Assembly: GCA_003819975.1 (NCBI GenBank)
Contig: RPPU01000062.1
Location: 1 to 12,757, forward strand
From: Desulfobacteraceae bacterium
GTDB lineage: Bacteria; Desulfobacterota; DSM-4660; Desulfatiglandales; HGW-15
Length of the DNA stretch: 12,757 nucleotides
Direction of reading: 5' to 3'
Positions within the stretch are counted from its first letter, which is position 1; the number at the start of each line of letters is the position of its first letter. A program made the position numbers and the translations under genes. Shown here piece after piece: positions 6,903 through 12,757 of this stretch. The notes under the pieces are model-generated. The model was not told the origin of the DNA. It saw nothing but the letters and a program-made list of their open reading frames with translations, and searched no databases.

Positions 6903-6906
6903 GTTG

Positions 6907-6942
6907 TTTAGGCAAATAGACTGTAGGCATTTAGGCTGTAGG
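6907..6942. repeat. Short direct repeats (TTTAGGC and CTGTAGG)
   Basis: TTTAGGC occurs at 6907-6913 and 6930-6936, and CTGTAGG at 6921-6927 and 6936-6942. This resembles another dispersed low-complexity intergenic repeat ('CTACAGCCTA' type, from memory). It lies in the leader of the HtrA gene, just upstream of its ribosome binding site. Confidence 0.45.
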
Positions 6943-6962
6943 TAAAACACAAAGATAACCGT

Positions 6963-6990
6963 CCTCTACAAGCAAAAAAATCTCAGTCAA
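6963..6990 (-). promoter_or_regulatory. Weak candidate promoter for the active HtrA gene
   Basis: On the minus strand TTGACT (6985-6990) is followed 16 bp later by TAGAGG (6963-6968). The -35 is good and the -10 poor. It is the best candidate in the 159-bp gap between the two HtrA genes. An AT-rich dyad lies just upstream at 7006-7019. Confidence 0.25.
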
Positions 6991-7005
6991 CGCCTTATCT
7001 TAAAA

Positions 7006-7019
7006 TTTAGTTTACTAAA
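7006..7019. promoter_or_regulatory. AT-rich dyad, possible operator
   Basis: TTTAGT and ACTAAA are perfect inverted half-sites around a 2-base centre, with partial symmetry beyond. It lies upstream of the candidate promoter of the active HtrA gene. A regulator site is possible but unproven, since such AT dyads also occur by chance. Confidence 0.25.
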
Positions 7020-7047
7020 ATCATTCACCTGACGAAAAAATGAGTCG

Positions 7048-8388
7048 TTATCTTAGAACCACCTGAATATAACCGCTGCGGCCGCTGCGATGGTCCCGGG
7101 CCAGAAGCGTGATCCATTGGCCGGGCCGAACAGCCCGCATAATCTCAAGGAGATCATGCGGGTCCCGAATGGTACTGCCGTTGGCCTGCAGGATCCGATC
7201 GCCTTTTTCAAGGCCGATGGCATGCAGGGGGCCGGAAGGGTCCAACCAAACCACCATGACGCCCTGACCCGCGGCCGGCATGAATTCATTTTGCTCCTGC
7301 TCGGTCAAAGAGCGGAGCTCGGCGCCCAAACGGTATTTAAGTATGGCTTGAGGTTCTTCCGGACCTATTTTTATCTTTAAAACGACTTGCGCGCTTTTAC
7401 GCAATACGATCACCTTAACTTCCTCTTCGATATCGCTTCCAGCAACCGCTTTATAAAATTCAACAGCACTGCGGATTTCTCTGTCCTGAAAAGCAATGAC
7501 GACATCGCCTTTTTTAAGACCGCCTTGTTCGGCAGGACCGCCTTTGATGAGATCCATGATCAACGCGCCCTTGGCAGAAGTTTCCAGGCGTAAGCCCCGG
7601 GCTTGATCCGGGCTCAAGTCTTGAACCGCGACACCGATCCAGGATTTTTTCGCTTTGCTGTCGATGATCAGCTGTTTGGCCACCTCAAGAGCCAGATTAC
7701 TTTGAACAGCCTCATTGTGCGTTAAGGACTCCATTCCAGGCGAAAAAGCGATCCCGATTACTTCTCCCCTGAGATTCAAAAGGGGTCCGCCACTGTTGGT
7801 GTAATTGATTGGGACATCGGTTTGAATAAAACGAGAAAAGCGGCTTGGATCAGAAGGGTCTTTTCCGGGTTTGGCGCGGACTATTCCCTTGGTAATGGTT
7901 TGTTTGAATTCGGGATAATGGCCCAGGGCAACGACCCATTCGCCCAATTCAAGTCGGTCGGAATCGCCGAAGCGGACATGCGGAAAGGGACCATTGCCTT
8001 GGATTTTCAGGACCGCCAGATTCGTAAAACCATCATAGCCGAGTAATCGAGCAGGATAACGTTGGTGGTTGCTGAGGATAATCCGAATTTCTTGAGCATA
8101 TCTAACGAGGTGTCTATTGGTGAGCACATGCCCTTGTTCATCCATAATAAATCCACTGCCGCTGTCGGTGAACCTGAAAAACATAAGTGCTGGATCTGAA
8201 GAAGGCCATCGAGTCACTTTCACATGCACCACGGCCTGAAAATTTGCTTTAGCGATCTGGGAAACGGTAAAATGAAGATCGGCATCGAGCTTTTTTTCAT
8301 CCTGAGCTCCGATTGGAGCAGCCCCGAACAAGATCATGACGACCAAAACGACCAGGCAGTTGTTTTTTTTCGTCATTCCCCCATTCAT
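7048..8388 (-). CDS. HtrA/Do-like protein with altered catalytic triad, probably inactive protease
   Basis: A 446-residue HtrA-family protein with a signal peptide (hydrophobic about 11-24, likely cleavage at PIGA-QD), a trypsin-like domain (about 40-245) and two PDZ domains (about 249-342 and 352-445). The motifs align with its neighbour: His93 is present (LTNRHLV) and Ser199 is present (NSGGPLL). The catalytic Asp position in TNLAVLKI is Asn123, encoded AAT at 8020-8022. The oxyanion-hole Gly two residues before the Ser is Thr197 (YTNSGG for GNSGG). Proteolysis should be absent or weak, while PDZ binding and chaperone or scaffold roles could remain. The ATG at 8386-8388 has AAGGAG about 11 bases upstream; an ATG at 8374-8376 is possible. 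It sits directly upstream of the active paralogue, which suggests duplication and divergence. Confidence 0.92.
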   Translation of the reverse strand: MNGGMTKKNNCLVVLVVMILFGAAPIGAQDEKKLDADLHFTVSQIAKANFQAVVHVKVTRWPSSDPALMFFRFTDSGSGFIMDEQGHVLTNRHLVRYAQEIRIILSNHQRYPARLLGYDGFTNLAVLKIQGNGPFPHVRFGDSDRLELGEWVVALGHYPEFKQTITKGIVRAKPGKDPSDPSRFSRFIQTDVPINYTNSGGPLLNLRGEVIGIAFSPGMESLTHNEAVQSNLALEVAKQLIIDSKAKKSWIGVAVQDLSPDQARGLRLETSAKGALIMDLIKGGPAEQGGLKKGDVVIAFQDREIRSAVEFYKAVAGSDIEEEVKVIVLRKSAQVVLKIKIGPEEPQAILKYRLGAELRSLTEQEQNEFMPAAGQGVMVVWLDPSGPLHAIGLEKGDRILQANGSTIRDPHDLLEIMRAVRPGQWITLLARDHRSGRSGYIQVVLR

Positions 8389-8495
8389 GAAAATTCAGGC
8401 TCCTTTTTGGATTCCGCTTTCCGATCTTGTAAATCATATTCTAATGCAGGTTCATTACGGGATCATTTCAGAAGGATTACAAGTTGGTAATGAAG

Positions 8496-8698
8496 AAGCA
8501 GGGATCGAGGGTCCAAGGGTAAGGAAAAGAAAATTTCGTGCAAAGGATGTCATTTCTAAAAACCCTGAAATGACTCCAGTGTCGTAAAGGCGCAAAGATA
8601 ACAATGATAAAAAAAACCGTGAATCCGAACTATACTTAGAGCTTATTCTCATTGCTTTTATTTCTTCTCTTGACCCCTTGATCCCTTGGATCCTGCTT
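8496..8698. repeat. Palindromic repeat element A with GGG-rich 8-base units
   Basis: The left arm (about 8496-8533) carries GGGATCGA, GGGTCCAA and GGGTAAGG in tandem, after AAGCAG. The right arm (about 8659-8698) is its imperfect reverse complement, with TTGACCCC, TTGATCCC and TTGGATCC. Both arms continue inward into purine-rich (left) or pyrimidine-rich (right) sequence. The centre of about 125 bp has no convincing gene. The element fills most of the 364-bp gap between the divergent HtrA-like and EamA genes. Element B (9654-9819) has the same design. Confidence 0.65.
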
Positions 8699-8706
8699 TT
8701 TACCCC

Positions 8707-8735
8707 TTGCCCTTCCGAATCATTTATCCTATAGT
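8707..8735 (+). promoter_or_regulatory. Candidate promoter for the EamA transporter gene
   Basis: TTGCCC (8707-8712) and TATAGT (8730-8735) are 17 bp apart; the -10 matches five of six bases. The predicted start point would be close to the GGAG at 8742-8745, leaving almost no leader, which lowers confidence. Confidence 0.3.
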
Positions 8736-8752
8736 CGCCGCGGAGTTTAACC

Positions 8753-9649
8753 ATGTTTGAGACCATTCCGCATATCGGTGAAATCATGGCCCTGAGTTCG
8801 GCGGCGATTTGGGCTGTGGCCGTGATTTTATTCAAAAAAAGCGGGGAAACCGCCCACCCCATCAGCCTGAATTTGTTCAAAAATATTCTGGGTATTTTAC
8901 TGTTTTTCCTGACCATGCTGGCCTTTGACCAGGTTTGTTTCCGTTACGGCTCGACCCGCGATTTGGTTTATTTAATCGTCAGCGGTTTTCTCGGCATTGC
9001 CGTATCCGATACCCTCTTTTTCAAAAGCCTGAATATGTTGGGCGCCGGCGTTTCCGCCATTGTAAACTGCGTCTATAGCCCTTGCATCATTATCCTGTCG
9101 GTTTTGTTCCTGGATGAAAAACTGAGCGGGTTGCAGATACTGGGCATTTTGCTGATTCTAGCCGCGCTTTTAAGCGGAAGCAGCCAAGATAACAAATCAG
9201 CCGGAGATCGCAAGCATTGGATAAAGGGTGTGATCTATGCCTTGGCCGGCATCGTCGCCATGGCCGTGGGCATTGTCATGATCAAGCCGATCCTGGAACG
9301 GGCGCCCTTGCTTTGGGTATTGGAGGTTCGGTTGCTGAGCGGGGTGGTAGGGCTGGCGCTGATGCTGGCTTGGCTTCCGAACCGCAAGGAGATCATCTCC
9401 TCTTTATACATTAAAAAAGGATGGATCTACATTATCTCGGGTTCCGTGCTCGGAGTTTATTTTTCGTTTTTAGCCTGGATGGCCGGCATGAAATACGCCC
9501 AGGCCTCCATTGCCGCGCCTTTAAACCAAACCGCCAACTTGTTTATATTCATTTTTGCCGCTTTGTTCTTGCATGAACCGTTGACCGGTCGCAGAATTGT
9601 CGGGATTTTGATCGGTTTGGCCGGGGTGCTTTTAACGACGTTGGGGTAA
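8753..9649 (+). CDS. EamA-family (DMT superfamily) inner-membrane transporter
   Basis: A 298-residue protein with about ten membrane helices in two EamA repeats (about 10-142 and 157-297), the usual size and layout of drug/metabolite transporters such as RhaT- or YdcZ-like exporters. The repeat signatures are visible. The first half has SSAAIWAVAVILFKKS, then SDTLFFKSLNMLGAGVSAIV and LFLDEKLSGLQILGILLILAALL. The second half has YAQASIAAPLNQTANLFIFIFAALFLHEPLTGRRIVGILIGLAGVLL. A short polar linker (about 143-156) joins them. The substrate is not predictable; amino acids and other small metabolites are common in the family. GGAG at 8742-8745 sits seven bases before the ATG. The gene is a plus-strand singleton bracketed by repeat elements A and B, the second beginning four bases after its stop. 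Confidence 0.92.
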   Translation: MFETIPHIGEIMALSSAAIWAVAVILFKKSGETAHPISLNLFKNILGILLFFLTMLAFDQVCFRYGSTRDLVYLIVSGFLGIAVSDTLFFKSLNMLGAGVSAIVNCVYSPCIIILSVLFLDEKLSGLQILGILLILAALLSGSSQDNKSAGDRKHWIKGVIYALAGIVAMAVGIVMIKPILERAPLLWVLEVRLLSGVVGLALMLAWLPNRKEIISSLYIKKGWIYIISGSVLGVYFSFLAWMAGMKYAQASIAAPLNQTANLFIFIFAALFLHEPLTGRRIVGILIGLAGVLLTTLG

Positions 9650-9653
9650 GAAG

Positions 9654-9819
9654 AAGGGTTCAAGGGGCCCAGGGGTCAAGGGTTCGAGGGTCAAAAGAAA
9701 AAAATGGAAACAGTTTACTTTTGGTCAAAGAATCACCCGGACTTTAATTTTTATTGCTTTTGTTATTGTTAGCGCTTTGATTTTTCTTCACCCTTGAACC
9801 CTGGGCCCCTTGAACCCTT
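9654..9819. repeat. Palindromic repeat element B with perfect 21-base terminal inverted repeats
   Basis: Positions 9654-9674 and 9799-9819 are exact reverse complements, beginning AAGGGTTCAAGGGG. The arms are built of 8-base units (GGGTTCAA, GGGGCCCA, GGGGTCAA, GGGTTCGA), followed inward by purine-rich sequence on the left and its complement on the right. The centre of about 100 bp is AT-rich and non-coding. It sits between the convergent EamA and kinase genes and nearly fills the gap. The resulting stem could also help terminate transcription both ways. Confidence 0.75.
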
Positions 9820-9838
9820 GAACCCTTAGTTTTTTGCT

Positions 9839-11230
9839 TCATTGCGGTAAATAGATCCTAAAACACGACCCCTTCCCCAATTCGCTGGTTACCTCCACCC
9901 GGCCCTGATGGGCATTGACCACGGCTTTGACCAGACTCAAGCCCAGGCCCAGACCTTTTTGAGAGCGACTTTGATCGCCCCGGTACAAGCGCTCCCAAAT
10001 TTTAGGGATCTCGGCGGAAGCAATGCCGATGCCGGTATCTTCTACTTCAATCGCAATTTCATTTCCTTCAACCCGGCCGCGGACGGTCACCCCACCGCCG
10101 GGGTTTGTATATTTGACGGCATTGTCCACCAGGTTGGCTAAAACTTGGCGCAGGCGGATGGGATCGACTTGCAAGCCTAAGCCTTGAGCCACTTGCGCAT
10201 CCAGGCGTACGTTCTTCTCTTCAGCCGTGAATTCGTATAAATCCAGCACTTCCCGGACCAGACGGCTCAAATCAACGAATTGAAATTCCAGTTTCATCGC
10301 TCCGGTCTCGGCCTCGGAAATATCCATTAAGGTGTTGAGCATGGCCAGGATGCGCTCCGATTCCTCCAGGGCGTCAGCCAGGGCTTCGCGGGACTTCTCC
10401 AGATCCGGACGGGCGTTCAAGGCCATTTCAGCTATGCCGCGCAAACGGGTCATGGGCGTACGCAGATCATGCGCCACATTGTCCAGAGTGGCATGCATAC
10501 CGGCAATTAAGATCTCGATGCGGGTCATCATCCGGTTAAAAAGCTGAACCAATTCAGCCAGTTCATCGCCGCTTTTGGGGTCGGTGACGCGGGCGTCCAG
10601 GCGGCCGTCGGCAATGGCGCGGAAAGCCTGGGTCAATTGCCGAACCGGCCGCAAAGCCCGCCGGCCCAGAAACAGGCCGGTCCCCAAACCGAAAAGGAGC
10701 AACGGTGCGACCCCCACGGAGAACAGTTTGCGGAAAGAGAGCAAAACCTTTTGCCGCTCTTCCGTGCTCTTGCCTACTTGCAGTAGATAATCATCCAAGG
10801 GTATGGATACGATTTCCAAACCGTAATTGCGGTCTTTGGCCGGCAACACAAACCAGGTTTCTTCGGCCCGCCAGGATCGGGCTTCCCAATCCTTGATATC
10901 GAACTCGGCCCATTGATAGGGCAGCAGCAAAAAGAAAGTCCGATTATCCCTGCCGGCCAGCCGGATAAAAAACGCGTCGGGTCTCTTGAATTTACGGGTC
11001 ATGCGAACTTCGCGCTCCAGGGCCTCGACTCCTTCGGTTTGCAGAAGTTCGCTCAATTCTTTTGATTTGATTTGCACGGCGAGGCGGTCCTGCTTCCGCA
11101 GGGAATTGGAAAGGAGCAGATAACCCAGGGTAAAGAGCAATACGACGCTGACGATGAAAACCGCCATGTACCAGAGCGCCAGGCGGAACCCGACCGTTTT
11201 AGGGAGCTTTTTAATCGTTTTTGAGAACAT
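9839..11230 (-). CDS. Sensor histidine kinase (HAMP-HisKA-HATPase), CusS-like
   Basis: Inner-membrane sensor that autophosphorylates and passes phosphate to the regulator encoded just upstream. The 463 residues are ordered TM1 (about 15-41), a periplasmic sensor region (about 42-168), TM2 (about 170-189), HAMP (about 190-243, RRALRPVRQLT), HisKA with phospho-acceptor His254 (NVAHDLRTPMTRLRG) and HATPase. ATP-binding motifs are the N box (NLVDNAVKY, about 366-374), G1 (DTGIGI, 398-403) and G2 (GLGLGL, 426-431). The layout and partner resemble heavy-metal or envelope-stress sensors such as CusS, but the sensor region shows no obvious metal-binding His/Met/Cys cluster, so the signal is unknown. 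Its ATG lies inside the end of the regulator gene (20-bp overlap), implying translational coupling. Confidence 0.95.
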   Translation of the reverse strand: MFSKTIKKLPKTVGFRLALWYMAVFIVSVVLLFTLGYLLLSNSLRKQDRLAVQIKSKELSELLQTEGVEALEREVRMTRKFKRPDAFFIRLAGRDNRTFFLLLPYQWAEFDIKDWEARSWRAEETWFVLPAKDRNYGLEIVSIPLDDYLLQVGKSTEERQKVLLSFRKLFSVGVAPLLLFGLGTGLFLGRRALRPVRQLTQAFRAIADGRLDARVTDPKSGDELAELVQLFNRMMTRIEILIAGMHATLDNVAHDLRTPMTRLRGIAEMALNARPDLEKSREALADALEESERILAMLNTLMDISEAETGAMKLEFQFVDLSRLVREVLDLYEFTAEEKNVRLDAQVAQGLGLQVDPIRLRQVLANLVDNAVKYTNPGGGVTVRGRVEGNEIAIEVEDTGIGIASAEIPKIWERLYRGDQSRSQKGLGLGLSLVKAVVNAHQGRVEVTSELGKGSCFRIYLPQ

Positions 11231-11885
11231 AACCGACGCCGCGCAGGGTATGAATGAGTTTCCGACCCATATCCCGGTCTACCTTGGCGCGCAAACGGTG
11301 CACCAGGACATCGACCACATTGGTCTGGGGATCGAAGTTGTAGTCCCAAACATGTTCCAGAATCATGGTTTTGGAAACGACCCGTCCGGCATTGCGCAGC
11401 AAATATTCCAGCAAGGTGAATTCCCGGGGTTGCAGATCGATTCGGCTGCCGCCGCGCAGTACTTCACGGGTGATCAGATCCATGGAGAGATCGGCCCATT
11501 CCAGACGAACCGGTTCGGAACGGCCGTGGGCGCGGCGCAGCAAAGCCTGCACCCGCGCTAAAAGTTCGGAAAAAGAAAAGGGTTTGGTGAGGTAATCGTC
11601 GCCGCCGGCTTGCAGGCCTTTGATGCGGTCGTCGACCGAACGCTTGGCGCTCAAGATAATCACCGGCGTGTTGATTTTTTGTTTACGCAGCTTTTCAATC
11701 ACGGCCAGGCCATCCATTTTGGGAAGCATGATATCCAGCACCGCCGCATCATAGGCTTGCCCCAAAGCCAGGTCCAGGCCTTGTTCGCCATCCGCGGCCG
11801 TGTCCACGGCAAAGCCGGCCTCCCGAAATCCTTTGGCGACAAAGGCGGTAATTTTAGGATCGTCTTCCACCAGCAACAGGCGCAT
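11211..11885 (-). CDS. OmpR/PhoB-family response regulator, CusR-like
   Basis: A 224-residue transcription factor with an N-terminal receiver and a C-terminal winged helix. Receiver residues are present: acidic pair Asp8/Asp9 (VEDD), phospho-acceptor Asp51 (VLDIMLPKMDG), Ser79 in place of the usual Thr/Ser switch residue (IILSAK) and Lys101 (LTKPF). The DNA-binding domain (about 125-224) has LQPREFTLLEYLLRNAGRVV, then WDYNFDPQTNVVDVLVHRLR and a closing TLRGVGYVL, a pattern typical of CusR/CopR/PcoR-like regulators. GAGGAA lies seven bases before the ATG, within the end of the small gene upstream, whose stop is one base away. It is co-transcribed with the sensor kinase. The binding site and target genes cannot be named from this window. 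Confidence 0.95.
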   Translation of the reverse strand: MRLLLVEDDPKITAFVAKGFREAGFAVDTAADGEQGLDLALGQAYDAAVLDIMLPKMDGLAVIEKLRKQKINTPVIILSAKRSVDDRIKGLQAGGDDYLTKPFSFSELLARVQALLRRAHGRSEPVRLEWADLSMDLITREVLRGGSRIDLQPREFTLLEYLLRNAGRVVSKTMILEHVWDYNFDPQTNVVDVLVHRLRAKVDRDMGRKLIHTLRGVGYVLKND

Positions 11886-11886
11886 G

Positions 11887-12144
11887 CTATTCTTCCTCGG
11901 GTTCCTTAAGAAAATAGCGGTGATATTCCGCGGAGCTCAAGTATTGCCGGAGCAACCGGGTCAACAAATCAAAAAGTGCTGCTAAATCTTCGTCGGACAT
12001 TTTTTCTCGGATCAAGGCCATGTGTTCGTCTTCGGCGAATTTCTGCAAATAGTAGGTCAGGGTATGTTCGTTGGTCTTTCGGTCCAAGCCGAACCCGACC
12101 AGGTCTTGGTATTCTTCCACAAATTGAAAATGGTGCCGGGGCAT
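11887..12144 (-). CDS. Small conserved helical cytoplasmic protein, function unknown
   Basis: An 85-residue soluble, charged, largely helical protein with no signal peptide or membrane segment. It contains EEYQDLVGFGLDRKT, TLTYYLQKFAEDE and SDEDLAALFDLLTRLL, and ends in an acidic tail. From memory it resembles a small family annotated only as 'cytoplasmic protein' in Desulfovibrio- and Geobacter-type genomes. I could not check this and know no function. The ATG is preceded by AAGGG at about six bases. Its stop codon lies one base before the regulator's ATG, and the regulator's ribosome binding site lies inside its coding end, so it is probably the first gene of a three-gene operon with the two-component pair. 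That suggests, without proving, an accessory role in signalling. Confidence 0.82.
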   Translation of the reverse strand: MPRHHFQFVEEYQDLVGFGLDRKTNEHTLTYYLQKFAEDEHMALIREKMSDEDLAALFDLLTRLLRQYLSSAEYHRYFLKEPEEE

Positions 12145-12195
12145 AGGGATCCCTTTTTAGAAAATCGTTCACCGCAAAGGATTTTTTACTTCGAA

Positions 12196-12230
12196 ATTCG
12201 ATATTCGGTGTTCGATATTCGTTATTCTGT
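12196..12230. repeat. Tandem 7-base repeat, five units (ATTCGAT type)
   Basis: Five consecutive 7-base units: ATTCGAT, ATTCGGT, GTTCGAT, ATTCGTT, ATTCTGT. They lie in the 89-bp gap between selB and the small helical gene, ending three bases from the selB stop. Similar 'GATATTCGATATTCG' runs recur as dispersed intergenic repeats in environmental genomes (from memory). Confidence 0.7.
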
Positions 12231-12233
12231 TTT

Positions 12234-12757
12234 CTATTTCTTCCGCAAGACTCTCGTGTCGCCCACGCGGACGGTCAACTGCTGCAAATCGAAATCCTCC
12301 AGAAGCGGCACCGTGTATTTGCGGGAAACATTGGTCAAATCTTTGAATCCGGGCATATCGATGCGTTCGTGGGCTTTTAAAAAAGCGACCAGCTTTTGTT
12401 CCAGCGACTGAATCGCTTCGCGATGAAAATAGAGGTCTTCCTTGACCTTGACCAAAATGCCCTCCTTGACCATGACCGCCAGCACATCCGCGCCCGTTCG
12501 CCCCGAGAAGTTCTCCCCGATTTCCTTGAAATAGGGCGGCTGCAACCCGCTTTTAAGATAGAGCTCTGCCATTTCCCGGCGTACTTTTTCCTGATCCTGG
12601 GCCAGGGTCACTTTATGGCCCGAGAGGCGCACCAGGTCTTTTTCCTGAACCAAACCGCCTTCGCGGACCCACAGATTGATCAGGTAATTGAAAAGGCGGG
12701 GATTCTCCGCGGCCGGACTGCGCGAACGCAACTCTTCTTTGGAATACCCGGTCTTCA
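12234..12757 (-). CDS. selB: Selenocysteine-specific elongation factor SelB, C-terminal part, runs off right edge
   Basis: The last 173 residues of SelB, which delivers selenocysteinyl-tRNA to the ribosome at UGA codons marked by a SECIS hairpin. The GTPase domain lies beyond the edge. The visible part is the winged-helix region that binds SECIS RNA: a helical module with NYLINLWVREGGLVQEKDLVRLSG, then MAELYLKSGLQPPYFKEI and a further module with DLYFHREAIQSLEQKLVAFLK. The closing signature DLTNVSRKYTVPLLEDFD...TVRVGDTRVLRK is characteristic of SelB C-termini. The methionine-like codon at 12729-12731 (TTG) is internal, since the frame stays open to the edge (…TGYSKEELRSR). Its presence implies that the organism decodes UGA as selenocysteine in some proteins. 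A tandem 7-base repeat follows the stop. Confidence 0.94.
   Translation of the reverse strand, partial: KTGYSKEELRSRSPAAENPRLFNYLINLWVREGGLVQEKDLVRLSGHKVTLAQDQEKVRREMAELYLKSGLQPPYFKEIGENFSGRTGADVLAVMVKEGILVKVKEDLYFHREAIQSLEQKLVAFLKAHERIDMPGFKDLTNVSRKYTVPLLEDFDLQQLTVRVGDTRVLRKK

Noticed and set aside
6889..6930. Upstream ATG start for the active HtrA gene
   Set aside because: The strong AAGGAGG sits inside this extension, seven bases from the GTG, and the extra codons come from a repeat.
8455..8916. A 153-codon minus-strand reading frame across the gap before the EamA gene
   Set aside because: It is antisense to the EamA start and translates repeat element A. The protein is low complexity and matches nothing, and it has no ribosome site.
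8496..9819. Composite transposon around the EamA gene
   Set aside because: No transposase gene, no clear target duplication, and the two elements are similar in design but not near-identical. It is kept only as a hypothesis in the findings.

Overview
The window looks like chromosomal DNA from a Gram-negative bacterium. It encodes a three-part RND efflux system with a TolC-type outer-membrane protein, two periplasmic Do/HtrA-type proteins, an OmpR-type two-component system and the C-terminus of SelB, the selenocysteine elongation factor. Nothing fixes the taxon. The selenocysteine machinery, a small protein resembling a conserved deltaproteobacterial 'cytoplasmic protein' (from memory) and the many short palindromic intergenic repeats suggest a Desulfobacterota-like or neighbouring anaerobic or candidate lineage. 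That placement is a guess. No rRNA, tRNA, CRISPR array, transposase or phage gene was seen.

Layout. Positions 1-3143, all minus strand, hold a tolC-like gene, a periplasmic adaptor and the start of an RND pump that runs off the left edge. Each gap between these genes carries a hairpin. Positions 3473-3766 (minus) encode a PtsN/EIIA-like protein whose middle appears to be deleted. Positions 3934-5236 (plus) hold an unrecognised four-helix membrane protein and a macrodomain protein very close to YmdB, separated by about 240 bp packed with repeats and palindromes. Positions 5404-8388 (minus) hold two HtrA/Do-like genes in tandem. The downstream one has an intact His-Asp-Ser triad. The upstream one has His-Asn-Ser and an altered oxyanion-hole motif. 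Positions 8753-9649 (plus) encode an EamA-type transporter bracketed by two related palindromic repeat elements. Positions 9839-12144 (minus) encode a small helical protein, an OmpR-type regulator and a sensor kinase, tightly packed. The SelB C-terminus enters from the right edge.

How they work together. The left operon should export toxic small molecules. The protease pair would handle periplasmic protein quality control, possibly with one active and one non-proteolytic member. The sensor-regulator pair resembles the CusS/CusR envelope or metal-stress type, but its targets cannot be read here. The most unusual items are the degenerate HtrA paralogue, the internally deleted EIIA protein and the dense, varied set of intergenic repeats. 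I found no clear evidence of a wholly new multi-gene system.
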